A DNA stretch of 64,000 nucleotides from Actinomycetes bacterium (GTDB lineage: Bacteria > Actinomycetota > Acidimicrobiia > Acidimicrobiales > RAAP-2), in NCBI GenBank assembly GCA_021791895.1, contig JAJYVS010000003.1:42581-106580 (forward strand). Direction: 5' to 3'. Of this stretch, positions 38,281-48,550 are shown piece after piece. The position numbers and the translations under genes were made by a program. Positions within the stretch are counted from its first letter, which is position 1. Each line of letters starts with the position of its first letter. Under the pieces are notes generated by a model that was not told where the DNA came from, ran no database searches, and worked only from the letters and a program-made list of their open reading frames with translations.

Positions 38281-39057
38281 CTACAGCACCTCCTCCAGGA
38301 ACTTGGAGACTGCGGCGTTGTACTCCTCGGCTGCCTCCCAGTAGACGTTGTGGGGCGCGCCGTCGATGATGGCGAGACGGCTGCCGTCCACGAGCTGGTG
38401 CAGGCGCTCGGCCGAAGGCACGGCGGCGTCGAGGCTCCCCACGACGACCAACATCGGTGAGGTCACTTTGCCGATGCCTTCGGCCACCTCTTCCCGGCTC
38501 GGGTTCGCCGCGGTCGGCGTACGGGGGTACCGGAGCGCTTCGATCCGGGTCGCCGTCGAGCGGATCCGGTAATAGCGGTCGTAGAGGACGGGTCGCTCCT
38601 CCTTCAGTCGCTCGGTGAGCGAGTCCCCGAATGGAAGGAAGATCGTCTCGTGGTCGAGCGGACCCGCACGCCGTCGGGCGGCCTGACCCGGTTGGCCGAC
38701 CCCCGACCCCGAGGGGATCAGGGCCCGGGAGTCCGCGGGGTGTCGTGTCGCCCACCGCAACAGGGTCCCTCCACCCATCGAGTTGCCGGCAAGGATCGGG
38801 CGCTCGATGCCCAGCGCGGCGAGGAACCCCTCGAGTTCGTCGGCCCGGTCGGGCTCGGGCTGTTCGCGCGGGGAGTTGGAGGAGTGGCCGTGGTTGATGC
38901 TGTCGTAAGCGATCACCCGAAAGCGGTCACGGAATGCCTCGAATTGCTGGAACCAGGCCTCGCCGCAAGAACTCATCCCATGGAGGAACACGAGGGGGTG
39001 ACCCTCACCTTCCTCGTGGTAGTAGATGTCCGCCCCGTTCACTTCGGTCCACGGCAT
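38281..39057 (-). CDS. Alpha/beta hydrolase
   Basis: 258 aa; LVFLHGMSSCGEAW, ILAGNSMGGGTLLRWA nucleophile elbow. Confidence 0.9.
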   Translation of the reverse strand: MPWTEVNGADIYYHEEGEGHPLVFLHGMSSCGEAWFQQFEAFRDRFRVIAYDSINHGHSSNSPREQPEPDRADELEGFLAALGIERPILAGNSMGGGTLLRWATRHPADSRALIPSGSGVGQPGQAARRRAGPLDHETIFLPFGDSLTERLKEERPVLYDRYYRIRSTATRIEALRYPRTPTAANPSREEVAEGIGKVTSPMLVVVGSLDAAVPSAERLHQLVDGSRLAIIDGAPHNVYWEAAEEYNAAVSKFLEEVL

Positions 39058-39192
39058 GGCAGTCCCTCTTCCGACGAGTCGTTCAGTACTACACCCGGCG
39101 GCCGCGGTCCGCCACGTTGATCAGATGCAGTCTTCGGGGTGGAGTCAGCGTGGGCGCGACTCGGACAATGTCGCCGAGTCGAGATGCCAGCG

Positions 39193-41097
39193 TCAGGACG
39201 AAGTGGTCTGCCCCGAGGCCATGACACCCTGGCCGTTGCCGCCTTCCGGAGCGGCACCGAACGTCTCGATCTCCGATCCCTCCGAGCGGTTCTGGCCGAT
39301 CCAGGCTTGGTAGAGGGCGCTGTAGCGCCCTCCCTTGGCCACCAGCTCCTCGTGGGTGCCGAGCTCCAGGAGACCACCAGCGTCGACAACCCCGACCCGG
39401 TCGGCCCGTTCGGCGGTCGAGAGACGGTGCGCGATCACGATGACGGTCCGACCGGCCATGAGGGCCGTCAGGGCCTGTTCGACCTCGGACTCCGTGCCCG
39501 GGTCGAGACTGGAAGTCGCCTCGTCCAGGATCAGCACGTCGGGGTTGGCGAGGGCGGCCCGCGCCAACGAGACCAGCTGCCGCTCGCCGGCCGACAGTCG
39601 CGATCCGCGCTCTCTCACCTCGGTCTGCAGGCCCTCGGGGAGGGCGTCGAAGCGCTGCTCGCAGCCGATCGTACGAAGCGCCTGTCTGACCTCGTCCTCG
39701 GAGGTGGTGTCGTCAGCGAGCCGGACGTTGTCGAGGATGGTCCCGTGGAACAAGAAGCCTTCCTGGGGGACGACGGCGATCCGGCGCCGGACCGAGGAGA
39801 ACGTGGCGTCGGCCAGGTTCACACCGCCGAAACTGACGGTCCCTTCCACGGGGTCGTAGAAGCGGGCCATCAGCTTGGCCAAAGTCGATTTCCCTGCCCC
39901 GGTGGGACCGACCAAGGCGACGCGTTCGGCGGGGGCCACCCGGATCGAGACGTCTTTCAGGACCAATTCGGATTCTCCGGGCCGGTAGGAGAAGCTAACC
40001 CGATCGACCACCAGCTCCCCTTTGTCCGGGAGTTCCACCGCACCGGGGCGTTCCGACACGGACGGCTCGGTGTCCATGAGCCCAAAGATCTTCTTCAGTG
40101 CCGCCCCGGACTGTTGGACCAGGTTGAAGAGCTGGCTGAACTGTTGGATCGGGTCGATCAGGTAGGCGAGGAACAGGACAAAGGCGCTGACCGTCCCGAT
40201 CGAGGTTCGGTGCCAGTGCACGAGGAGGGCGCCGAAGCCGATGATCACCGCGGTCGCGGCGGAGTTCGTGAACTCGACGACCGGGAAGTAGCGGGCCGAC
40301 AGCTTGGTCGCGTAGAGGTTCGCGTCGTACTGGGCCTGGTTGTGGTCGACGAAGTGAGCGAACTGGGACTCCTCGCGCCCGAAGGCTTGAACGACCCGGA
40401 TCCCCGATAGGGACTCCTGCAGCGTGGACAGGGTCTGACTGATCCGGTCCCGCACATTGAGGTAGGCGACGTTGGACTCGCGGCGGAACTTGCGGCTGGC
40501 GACGACGATCGGCGGAAGGACCACCATCGTCACCACGAACAACAGCGGAGAGAGCACCGCCATGATCACGATGACCCCGGCGAACAGCAGTCCACTGGTG
40601 ACGAAGATGACCATGCCCTGTTGGACCAGATTCTCCAGGGCGTCGATGTCGGTGGTCATTCGGCTGACCAGGCGCCCGGTCTGCTCCCGGTCGAAGAACG
40701 ACATCGAGAGCGAAAGGATGTGGCGAAATACCCGCTTGCGAAGGTCGCGTAGGAACGACTCGCCGACCTTGTTCACCAGGATGATTTGCCCCCGTTCCAG
40801 GACGCCCATCGAGACGGCGACCACCAGGTAGACCAGAGCCGACGCGACGACCACCCGCTTGTTGAAGTGCCCAGCGGTCAGACCGTGGTTGATCGCGTAC
40901 CCGACGATCAGGGGGCCGGCCACCGTCGTCAAGGTGAACCCGACCAGGACGGCGAGCGCGAGGAACATGCCCGTCCGGTGTGGTCTCATCATCCGGAACG
41001 TCCGTTTGACAATCCGTCCGGCTTCGGCAGCGTCGACCCGATCCTCGTCCTCGACGGCCCCCTGGCTCCAACCGGGGCCACCTCCCATGCCGCGCAT
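39193..41097 (-). CDS. ABC exporter half-transporter (TMD-NBD), consensus NBD
   Basis: 634 aa; GPTGAGKST, LSAGERQ, VLILDEATSSLD. Confidence 0.95.
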   Translation of the reverse strand: MRGMGGGPGWSQGAVEDEDRVDAAEAGRIVKRTFRMMRPHRTGMFLALAVLVGFTLTTVAGPLIVGYAINHGLTAGHFNKRVVVASALVYLVVAVSMGVLERGQIILVNKVGESFLRDLRKRVFRHILSLSMSFFDREQTGRLVSRMTTDIDALENLVQQGMVIFVTSGLLFAGVIVIMAVLSPLLFVVTMVVLPPIVVASRKFRRESNVAYLNVRDRISQTLSTLQESLSGIRVVQAFGREESQFAHFVDHNQAQYDANLYATKLSARYFPVVEFTNSAATAVIIGFGALLVHWHRTSIGTVSAFVLFLAYLIDPIQQFSQLFNLVQQSGAALKKIFGLMDTEPSVSERPGAVELPDKGELVVDRVSFSYRPGESELVLKDVSIRVAPAERVALVGPTGAGKSTLAKLMARFYDPVEGTVSFGGVNLADATFSSVRRRIAVVPQEGFLFHGTILDNVRLADDTTSEDEVRQALRTIGCEQRFDALPEGLQTEVRERGSRLSAGERQLVSLARAALANPDVLILDEATSSLDPGTESEVEQALTALMAGRTVIVIAHRLSTAERADRVGVVDAGGLLELGTHEELVAKGGRYSALYQAWIGQNRSEGSEIETFGAAPEGGNGQGVMASGQTTSS

Positions 41098-42923
41098 CAG
41101 CTTGGCACCTCGTCGAGCTCGTTTCGTAGTTCGGTTCGGGCGGCATCGAGGGCTGCGGCCTGAGCGAGCACCTCCCGGTAACGGGAGCAGGTGGCCACGA
41201 GTTCGTCGTGGGTCCCAGTGGCCGCGATGCGACCCTCGTCGAGCAGGACGACCCGTTGAGCGAGCGAGATGGTGGCCGGACGGTGGGCGATCACGATCGT
41301 CGTCCGATCGGTCATGACCTGTCTCAGAGCGTCGCGGATCTCATGCTCCTTGTTGGCGTCGACCGAGGACGTCGCGTCGTCCAAGATGAGCACGCGAGGG
41401 TCGGCCAGGATCGCCCTAGCTAAGGCGATGCGTTGGCGTTGCCCGCCGGACAGCGAGAAGCCTCGCTCCCCGAGCACGGTGTCGTAACCGTCGGGGAGCT
41501 CGGCGATGAACGAGTCGGCGCCGGCGAGTTGGGCAGCCCGCTCGATTCGCTCGAACGCCGCGCCGGGCTCGGCAAAGGCGATGTTGGCGGCAACCGTCTC
41601 GGTGAACAGGAACGTGTCCTCGAACACGACGGCGACCGCTCTGCGCAAATCGGCGACCTTCAGATCGCGGACGTCCTGACCGTCGAGCAGCACTCCTCCG
41701 CCGTCGACCTCGTAGAAGCGGGGGATGAGGCGGGCGAGGGTGGTCTTGCCCGATCCGGTCGCGCCGACGACCGCGACCGATTCCCCTGGCGCCACCACCA
41801 GGTCCAGGCCATCGAAGATCGGATTGCCCTCTTTCGAGTAGGCGAATCGAACACCATCAAAGCGCACCTCCCCCGGACCGGGGCTGAGCGATCTGGCCCC
41901 CGGGCGGTCGGCGACCTCAGGCAGCGCGTCGAGAATCTGGCTCACCCGTTCCGAGGAGGCGACCGCCCGCTGGGCCTGGGCGATGATCTGGCCCAGGGAT
42001 CGGAGCGGGTTGATCAGCATCGTGATGAACAGATTGAACTCGACCAGCTGGCCGACCTGGATCCGGTGGTCGATGACCAGGAAACCGCCGTAGGCCAGGA
42101 CGGCGACCATGGAGATCGCCGGGATGACGTCGAGCATCGGCTGGAACAGGCCCCGGATTCGGGCCAGGTGCACGATGCGGTCGTACACTCGGTCCGCTCG
42201 CCCACTCAGCTGGCGGTGCTGGCTCCCTTCTGCTCCGAACCCTTTCACCGCCCGGATCCCGGTCACGGTCTCCTCAACCACCGTCGAGATGTTCGAGATG
42301 TCCTGCTGGAGTGCCATCGAGACCGGGTGGACCCTGGTGGAGAACGCCTTGGCGGTGACGTTGACGATCGGAAGGCAGCACAGCGCCAAGAGACCGAGCT
42401 TCCAGTCGATCACGAGGAGGAACACCGAGACGAGCACCACGGTCAGGAGATTGGCGATGGTGATCGGGATCATGGTGCAGAGCTGATTGATCTGCTGGAG
42501 GTCGGTGGCGGCGCGGGCCATCAGCTGACCCGTCTGGGCACGGTCGTGGTACTGGAAGTCGAGTTCCTGCAGGTTGGCGAACATGGCCTGGCGCAGGTCG
42601 GTCTCGACGGCGTAGGAGACCTTGAAGGCCAAGTAGCGGCGGAAGCCCGAGCAGGTGGAGGACAGGGCGCCCAGGACCAGGATCGCCCCTGCGTAGAAGA
42701 GCAGGCTCGCCGGGTGCCACCCGTTGGCCATGTCCTTGTCGATCGCCCCCCCGGTGAGCGTCGGGATGAAGACGCGGATGCCACTCCAGAGCATGCCCGC
42801 GCCCACCCCGAGGAACACCGATCGACGGTGCCGGTGGATCGTCTTTCTGAGCAGCCGCCAGCCAGCGGACTTTCCGGACGGCTCTGTTTGTGGACCTGGC
42901 GCTGCTGGACCTGGCGCTGCCAA
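41097..42923 (-). CDS. ABC exporter half-transporter (TMD-NBD), degenerate NBD
   Basis: 608 aa; GATGSGKTT, LSGGQRQR, Walker B VLILDDATSSVD (Asp where catalytic Glu is expected). Confidence 0.95.
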   Translation of the reverse strand: MAAPGPAAPGPQTEPSGKSAGWRLLRKTIHRHRRSVFLGVGAGMLWSGIRVFIPTLTGGAIDKDMANGWHPASLLFYAGAILVLGALSSTCSGFRRYLAFKVSYAVETDLRQAMFANLQELDFQYHDRAQTGQLMARAATDLQQINQLCTMIPITIANLLTVVLVSVFLLVIDWKLGLLALCCLPIVNVTAKAFSTRVHPVSMALQQDISNISTVVEETVTGIRAVKGFGAEGSQHRQLSGRADRVYDRIVHLARIRGLFQPMLDVIPAISMVAVLAYGGFLVIDHRIQVGQLVEFNLFITMLINPLRSLGQIIAQAQRAVASSERVSQILDALPEVADRPGARSLSPGPGEVRFDGVRFAYSKEGNPIFDGLDLVVAPGESVAVVGATGSGKTTLARLIPRFYEVDGGGVLLDGQDVRDLKVADLRRAVAVVFEDTFLFTETVAANIAFAEPGAAFERIERAAQLAGADSFIAELPDGYDTVLGERGFSLSGGQRQRIALARAILADPRVLILDDATSSVDANKEHEIRDALRQVMTDRTTIVIAHRPATISLAQRVVLLDEGRIAATGTHDELVATCSRYREVLAQAAALDAARTELRNELDEVPS

Positions 42924-43032
42924 CTGCCGCTTTCCGATCGATCGACGCGTCGCGCGAGGCGGAGAAGCCTCGAATGGTCCGACATCTTAGAGTTCGCGTA
43001 AATGGCCATGCGAACTTTCCCGATCACGAGCG

Positions 43033-43467
43033 GTGGTGACGACGACGCCTGACCGAGGACTCGAGCGATTCCTCGACGCGCAGGACGAGGATCGCTGCTT
43101 CTACCGCGCCCTCGAGGAACTCAGGTCGGGGCGGAAGCGGACCCACTGGATGTGGTTTGTGTTCCCCCAGCTGGCGGGGCTGGGTCAGAGTGCGACGTCT
43201 CGGCACTTCGCCATCGGATCGCTCGACGAGGCCCGGGCCTACCTGGCCCACCCGGTCCTCGGCGTCCGGCTCCTCGAATGCGCCAATGCGGTGGTCGGGC
43301 TGGAAGGGGTGAGCGCCGTCGACATCTTCGGGTCCCTCGACGCCCAGAAGCTCCGTTCCTCGATGGCCCTTTTCCTCCGCGCCGACCCCGCTCAAGGTGT
43401 CTTCCAGCGGGTCCTCGACCGGTACTTCGACGGTCGCCCCGACCCGGCCACCGACGCCCTGCTCTAG
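43033..43467 (+). CDS. DUF1810 family protein
   Basis: 144 aa; LERFLDAQD...RALEELRSGRKRTHWMWFVFPQLAGLGQSATSRHFAI. Confidence 0.9.
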   Translation: MVTTTPDRGLERFLDAQDEDRCFYRALEELRSGRKRTHWMWFVFPQLAGLGQSATSRHFAIGSLDEARAYLAHPVLGVRLLECANAVVGLEGVSAVDIFGSLDAQKLRSSMALFLRADPAQGVFQRVLDRYFDGRPDPATDALL

Positions 43468-43997
43468 TACCCCCCGGACTCGATCCAGTGGGAGGTCCGC
43501 CGGGCCACCCGGGCCGCTTCTCGCTCGGCCTCCTTCGCCGCCAGCAGCCGCCGCTTGTCGTAGAGCCGCCGGCCCCTGGCCAGGGCCAGTTCGACCTTGG
43601 CCTTGCCGTCTCTGAAGTACAGCCTGACCGGGATGAGGGTCAGCGCCTGCTGTTGGGTTCGACCGAGCAGCTGGTCGATTTCCCCACGATGGAGGAGGAG
43701 CTTGCGGCGCCGGTCGGGATCGTGGGCGCCGAACCCGGTGGCGAACTGCCACGGCGGGATGTGCAGCCCGTAGAGCCACACCTCTCCCTCCGACACCCTG
43801 GCGTAGGCGTCGGCCAGCTGGGCTCGGCCGGTCCGGAGCGACTTCACCTCGCTGCCCTGGAGCACGATCCCGCACTCGTAGCTCTCGAGCAGCTCGTAGT
43901 CGTAACGGGCCCGACGGTTGGACGCGACGATCCGGTCCTGGGTCGCCGCCTGTTTCTGGGCGAGCCGTTTGGCCACCGTCTTCTTGGCTCGCGCCAC
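43464..43997 (-). CDS. smpB: SsrA-binding protein
   Basis: NRRARYDYELLESYECGIVLQGSEVKSLRTGRAQLADAYARVSEGEVWLYGLHI; C-terminal basic tail DKRRLLAAKEAERE. Confidence 0.96.
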   Translation of the reverse strand: MARAKKTVAKRLAQKQAATQDRIVASNRRARYDYELLESYECGIVLQGSEVKSLRTGRAQLADAYARVSEGEVWLYGLHIPPWQFATGFGAHDPDRRRKLLLHRGEIDQLLGRTQQQALTLIPVRLYFRDGKAKVELALARGRRLYDKRRLLAAKEAEREAARVARRTSHWIESGGY

Positions 43998-44074
43998 GGT
44001 CGCAGGCTACCGGCCCGGGTCCCGGGTCCCGGGTCCCCGCCCTGCTCATTGGGTTTCGTTACGCTCTTGTTTCG

Positions 44075-44497
44075 ATGTTGCGGATGTCCACGGACGTGCA
44101 GTTGGCGATGGTGTCGCACTGCCTCGAGGGGTTGCCCGAGGAGGCGTGTGGTCTCATCGCCGGCGATCCGGCGCTCGACGCCGTCCTCGCGTGGTACCCG
44201 ACCGAGAACGTCGCCCGTTCGGCCCGGGTCTACACCGTGGACCCGCTCGCCCACCTGCGGGCCGATCGGGACGCCGAGTCCCGCGGACTGCAGATCGTGG
44301 GCGTCTTCCACTCCCATACCCACACCGACGCCTATCCCTCGCCGACCGACGTCGTCCAGGCCCCCGATCCGAGCTGGCATTACGTGATCGTGTCCCTGCG
44401 GGACGTCCAACCGGTCGTCCGGAGCTACCGGATCGTCGACGGCCTGGTCGAGGAGGAATCCGTGGTCATCAGGACCCACGTGGTCCAGGCCAGCTGA
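44075..44497 (+). CDS. mec: JAMM/Mov34 metallopeptidase (CysO-Cys peptidase-like)
   Basis: 140 aa; LPEEACGLIAG and canonical HSHTHTDAYPSPTD zinc motif; located upstream of cysO-cysM. Confidence 0.85.
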   Translation: MLRMSTDVQLAMVSHCLEGLPEEACGLIAGDPALDAVLAWYPTENVARSARVYTVDPLAHLRADRDAESRGLQIVGVFHSHTHTDAYPSPTDVVQAPDPSWHYVIVSLRDVQPVVRSYRIVDGLVEEESVVIRTHVVQAS

Positions 44498-44656
44498 CCG
44501 AGAAAGGGGCGTGGGGTCCCCGTTCGGACCCCGGCGCCTCGGTCCAGGGCGGGAACTCGTCGGGGAGGACCACCCCTCTCGCCGCTCCCGGTACAATCCT
44601 CACCAGTTGGGTCAACATTCGCCGGGCTATTACCGGCGAGCCGAGAGGGAGGTGCC

Positions 44657-44932
44657 GTGCCAGTCGATGTCCGCCTGCCGACCGTTCTTCGCTCCCAGGC
44701 CGGGGGCCGTTCGACCGTGTCGGTGGACGGTTCCACGGTCGGAGAGGTGCTCCAGTCGCTGATCAGCGAGCACCCTGGCATGGGTGAGCAGGTGCTCAAC
44801 CCGGACGGGAGCCTGCACCGGTTCGTGAACGTGTACGTCAACGACGACGATGTCCGGTACCTGTCCTCCCTCGACACCCCGGTCAAGGAGGGTGACGAGG
44901 TGTCGATCGTGCCAGCCGTCGCCGGAGGCTGA
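44657..44932 (+). CDS. cysO: MoaD/ThiS-like sulfur carrier protein
   Basis: 91 aa; VDVRLPTVLRSQAGGRSTVSVDGSTVGEVL...DEVSIVPAVAGG with C-terminal GG. Confidence 0.9.
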   Translation: MPVDVRLPTVLRSQAGGRSTVSVDGSTVGEVLQSLISEHPGMGEQVLNPDGSLHRFVNVYVNDDDVRYLSSLDTPVKEGDEVSIVPAVAGG

Positions 44933-44940
44933 CCCACCCC

Positions 44941-45909
44941 GTGCCCGTCGCCCGGAGCGTCCTCGAGCTGATCGGCGAGACGCCGATGGTCGAGGTCAGC
45001 CAGCTCAGTCCGAACCCGAACGTCCGTTTCGTCGTGAAGCTGGAGGGCCGGAACCCCGCCGGGTCAGTGAAGGACCGGGTTGCCCTTTCGCTCGTCGAGC
45101 AAGCCGAGTCGGACGGGATCCTCGAGCCGGGTCGGCCGGGCCAGGTCCTCCTCGAACCGACCTCGGGGAACACCGGGATCGGCCTGGCCCTGGTGGCCAG
45201 GATGAAGGGGTACCACCTGAAGGTGGTCCTTCCGGCCAACGTGTCGGTGGAGCGTCGACAGCTCCTCGAGGTCTGGGGGGCCGAGATCATCGAGTCGCCC
45301 GGCGAGGAGGGGTCGAACGGGGCGATCACGATGGCGCTGCGCCTGGCGCAGGAACATCCGGACTGGCACATGCTGTACCAGTACGGAAACCCGGCCAACC
45401 CGGCCGGGCACTACCGCACCACCGGGCCCGAGATCTGGCGGGACTGCCCCGAGGTGACGCACCTCATCGCCGGCCTCGGGACCTCGGGGACCCTGCTCGG
45501 CGTGGGCCGGTACCTGAAGGAGCAGAACCCGAAGATCGAGGTGTGGGCGGTCGAGCCCCCGGCGGGGGAGCGGGTGGACGGGCTGCGGAGCCTGGACGAC
45601 GGCTACGTGCCGCCGATCTTCGAGCAGCTCGGCGGGGCCCAGCTGCTCGACCGCAAGACCGTCGTTCGACCCCGCGAGTCGATCGAGGTCACCCGGCGGC
45701 TGCTCACCGAGGCCGGCTTGTTCGTGGGCATTTCGACCGGCGCGGTGGCCGCCGGCGCCATCCGCTGTGCCAAGCAGATCCCCGACGGGGTCTCGGCCGT
45801 CATCGTCATCATCTCGGCCGACGACGGATGGAAGTACCTGTCGAGCGGGACCTGGACCGACGACATCGACGTCGTGACCAAACGCGCCGAGAACACCATC
45901 TACTTCTGA
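44941..45909 (+). CDS. cysM: Cysteine synthase (O-phosphoserine/CysO type)
   Basis: 322 aa; [26 protein letters not shown] (PLP Lys), [14 protein letters not shown]. Confidence 0.93.
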   Translation: MPVARSVLELIGETPMVEVSQLSPNPNVRFVVKLEGRNPAGSVKDRVALSLVEQAESDGILEPGRPGQVLLEPTSGNTGIGLALVARMKGYHLKVVLPANVSVERRQLLEVWGAEIIESPGEEGSNGAITMALRLAQEHPDWHMLYQYGNPANPAGHYRTTGPEIWRDCPEVTHLIAGLGTSGTLLGVGRYLKEQNPKIEVWAVEPPAGERVDGLRSLDDGYVPPIFEQLGGAQLLDRKTVVRPRESIEVTRRLLTEAGLFVGISTGAVAAGAIRCAKQIPDGVSAVIVIISADDGWKYLSSGTWTDDIDVVTKRAENTIYF

Positions 45910-45911
45910 AC

Positions 45912-46652
45912 GTGTCGGCCGGGACCCTCACCGTCCTCGGATGCGACGGAAGCTTCGCCGGCCCGGGGGGAGCGGCGAGCGGCTACCTGGTGCAGGGTGC
46001 GTCGACGACCGTCTGGCTGGACGCCGGTCCCGGCACGTTCGCCCGGCTCCAGGAGGTGTGCTCCCCCGGGACCATCGACGCCGTCGTGCTTACCCACGAG
46101 CATCCGGACCACTGGACCGACGTCGAGTCCTTCGCCGTGTGGGCCCGGATGCAGCGAAGGACCGAGCCGTTCCTCGTGCTGGCGCCGCCGGGCCTTCGGG
46201 AGCGCTCCTACTTCGGAGGGGACCGCTCGCTCCGGTGGGTGGAGCTCCAGTCCTCCCTCGAGGTCGAGGTGAAGGACCTGCGGTGCCGGTTCAGTGCCAC
46301 CGATCACGGTCCGCCGACGCTGGCGGTGGCCTTCGAGAGGGTCGGGTCCCGACCGGGCGAGGCAATCCTGGCGTACTCCGCCGACACCGGGCCCGACTGG
46401 ACGCCGGCGGAACTGGGAGACCCCATCGGGACCCTTCTCTGCGAGGCGACGTACACCGAAGCCTACGAGGGCCGCTTCAAGCACCTGAGCGGCCGCCAGG
46501 CCGGCGCCCTGGCCCGGGAGGCCGGCGTGGCCGAGCTGGTGGTGACCCACCGCTGGCCCACCATCGGCGCCGAGGACCTCGTCTCCGAGGCGGAGCGGGC
46601 CTTCGGACGTCCGGTCCGCCAGGCGGCACCGGGGATGGTGCTCGGGTGGTAG
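45912..46652 (+). CDS. Metallo-beta-lactamase fold hydrolase (Rv1339-like)
   Basis: GTG start after cys[18 protein letters not shown]; position between cysM and rph. Confidence 0.85.
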   Translation: MSAGTLTVLGCDGSFAGPGGAASGYLVQGASTTVWLDAGPGTFARLQEVCSPGTIDAVVLTHEHPDHWTDVESFAVWARMQRRTEPFLVLAPPGLRERSYFGGDRSLRWVELQSSLEVEVKDLRCRFSATDHGPPTLAVAFERVGSRPGEAILAYSADTGPDWTPAELGDPIGTLLCEATYTEAYEGRFKHLSGRQAGALAREAGVAELVVTHRWPTIGAEDLVSEAERAFGRPVRQAAPGMVLGW

Positions 46653-46690
46653 ACGGGGCAGACTCGGCGGTCCGATCCGAAGGGGGCACC

Positions 46691-47449
46691 ATGAGCGCAG
46701 AGATGGACCGCCGGGCCTTGCGGGACGACGGCCGGACCCTCGACCAGCTCCGGCCGGTCTCGTTCCTGCGGGACTTCACCGAGTTCGCCCCGGGTTCGGT
46801 CCTCGTCACCATGGGCCGGACCAAGGTGCTGTGCACGGCGTCGTTGGAGGAGCGCGTGCCCCCCTGGATGCGCGGCACCGGGCGCGGCTGGGTCACCGCC
46901 GAGTACTCGATGCTGCCCGGGTCGACCCCCGAGCGGGTCGACCGGGAGGCGGCCCGGGGCCGCCAGTCGGGCCGGACCCAGGAGATCCAGCGGCTCATCG
47001 CGCGATCGCTGCGTTCGGTGTGCGACCTCGTGGCCCTGGGGGAGAACCAGCTGACCGTGGACTGCGACGTCCTGCAGGCCGACGGGGGCACGAGGACCGC
47101 GTCGATCTGCGGTGCCTACGTCGCGCTGCACGACGCGTTCACTCGCCTGCGCGAAGCCCGGGTCCTGACCCAGCATCCACTCGACGACGAGGTGGCCGCG
47201 GTCTCGGTCGGGGTGATCGGCGGGGTCCCGATGCTCGACCTCCCCTACGGCGAGGACTCCCGGGCCGACGTCGACATGAACGTGGTGATGACCGGCTCCG
47301 GCCGGTTCGTCGAGATCCAGGGCACGGCCGAGCGGTCGGCCTTCAGCCGTGAGGACCTCGACGAACTGCTCGCTCTGGCCTCCTTGGGGATCGAACAACT
47401 CGTCGAGGCCCAGCGCGCCGTCTTGGCCGAGCCGCCGCCTCCCAGGTGA
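46691..47449 (+). CDS. rph: Ribonuclease PH
   Basis: 252 aa; [38 protein letters not shown]...[16 protein letters not shown]. Confidence 0.96.
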   Translation: MSAEMDRRALRDDGRTLDQLRPVSFLRDFTEFAPGSVLVTMGRTKVLCTASLEERVPPWMRGTGRGWVTAEYSMLPGSTPERVDREAARGRQSGRTQEIQRLIARSLRSVCDLVALGENQLTVDCDVLQADGGTRTASICGAYVALHDAFTRLREARVLTQHPLDDEVAAVSVGVIGGVPMLDLPYGEDSRADVDMNVVMTGSGRFVEIQGTAERSAFSREDLDELLALASLGIEQLVEAQRAVLAEPPPPR

Positions 47450-48051
47450 GCGTTTCCGACCTCGAGCTCGTCCTGGCCACCGCCAACCCGGATAAGGCGG
47501 TTGAGATCCGGGCCATCCTCGAGGCCGCTGGCATCACCGTCGTGCCCCGGCCCCCGGGGGTGCCCGAGGTCCCCGAGACCGGGTCGACCCTCCTCGAGAA
47601 CGCCCGGTTGAAGGCGGTCTCCCTGCGGGCGGCGACGGGCCGGGCCGCGGTCGCCGACGACACCGGGCTCGAGGTGGAGGCGCTCGGGCGAGCCCCGGGC
47701 GTCTACTCGGCCCGCTACGCCGGCGAAGGGGCCAGCTACGCCGACAACGTCGCCAAACTGCTCGACGAGCTGGATCGTGTGCCCGGCGGCGGGCGCCGGG
47801 CCAAGTTCGTGGCCGTCGCCTTCGTGTCGTTCTCAAACCACACCGAGCTGTGGGAGACCGGGATCGTCGAGGGCGAGATCGCCCGGTCGCCCCGCGGCCC
47901 CGGGGGGTTCGGCTACGACCCGGTCTTCGTCCCCGACGAGGGGGGCGGCCGGACCTTCGCCGAGATGTCAGCGGAGGAGAAGCACGCCGTGAGCCACCGC
48001 GGGCGGGCCTTCCGCGCCCTCGCGGCCCGGTTGGCGGCGCCGTCCGGCTGA
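47446..48051 (+). CDS. rdgB: RdgB/HAM1 family non-canonical purine NTP pyrophosphatase
   Basis: [57 protein letters not shown]. Confidence 0.96.
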   Translation: MSVSDLELVLATANPDKAVEIRAILEAAGITVVPRPPGVPEVPETGSTLLENARLKAVSLRAATGRAAVADDTGLEVEALGRAPGVYSARYAGEGASYADNVAKLLDELDRVPGGGRRAKFVAVAFVSFSNHTELWETGIVEGEIARSPRGPGGFGYDPVFVPDEGGGRTFAEMSAEEKHAVSHRGRAFRALAARLAAPSG

Positions 48052-48168
48052 GCGTCGCTGGTCATCGGGCTTTCCCCTCCCAGCTCTTCACAAATCCAGG
48101 GGGCGGGGGGACAATGGCACCGAGGGCGGACCGAGACGGCTCGACCCTCGGACGAAAGGGAGCTTGCG

Positions 48169-48242
48169 ATGACGTCGACGAGCTCGAGCGAGGAGTGTGG
48201 TCCGCCCGGGAATCCTCGCCCCGCCGGGTGAGCCGGCGGGGC
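48169..48242 (+). other. 20-codon ORF (MTSTSSSEECGPPGNPRPAG) ending inside a perfect 10-bp hairpin
   Basis: SD-like AAAGGGAG 6 nt before ATG 48169; stop TGA 48229-48231 in the loop of GCCCCGCCGG-GTGAG-CCGGCGGGGC (48218-48242). Confidence 0.4.
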
Positions 48243-48550
48243 ATCTGCACCGAGCGCCGGTCCAGCCGGCCGTCTGTCGATCGGCCGTGAGCGGGAGCGT
48301 TGCCAACGGAGCGCACCGGACAACGCGGCCCCAACATCAAGCGGCGAGGAATCGACCGCGCGCCCGGGGTGACAACTGCATAGCGTCGTCAGGCGCAGTT
48401 CGGGGAGCCGGTCCACCTGGGCCGGCTTCGCCGCGTCCCGCGGGCTTGAGCGACGCGGGGAAGGACCCTCGTCGTCTTGGCGCCGCACCGATCGGCCTCG
48501 ACCTGCGCCGGGACGCGGTCGACGGAGCGTCGAAAGAGGATCGGAGGAGC

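Noticed and set aside
39139-40410. 423-aa plus-strand ORF opposite the ABC transporter
   Set aside because: Antisense shadow ORF of a strongly supported ABC transporter gene
42890-42925. 15-bp tandem duplication GGACCTGGCGCTGC(T/C) at the ABC gene start
   Set aside because: Encodes a simple APGPA repeat at a disordered N-terminus; no further structure
44008-44037. Short tandem repeat (CCCGGGT)x3 between smpB and mec
   Set aside because: Only three 7-bp units; likely slippage in GC-rich intergenic DNA
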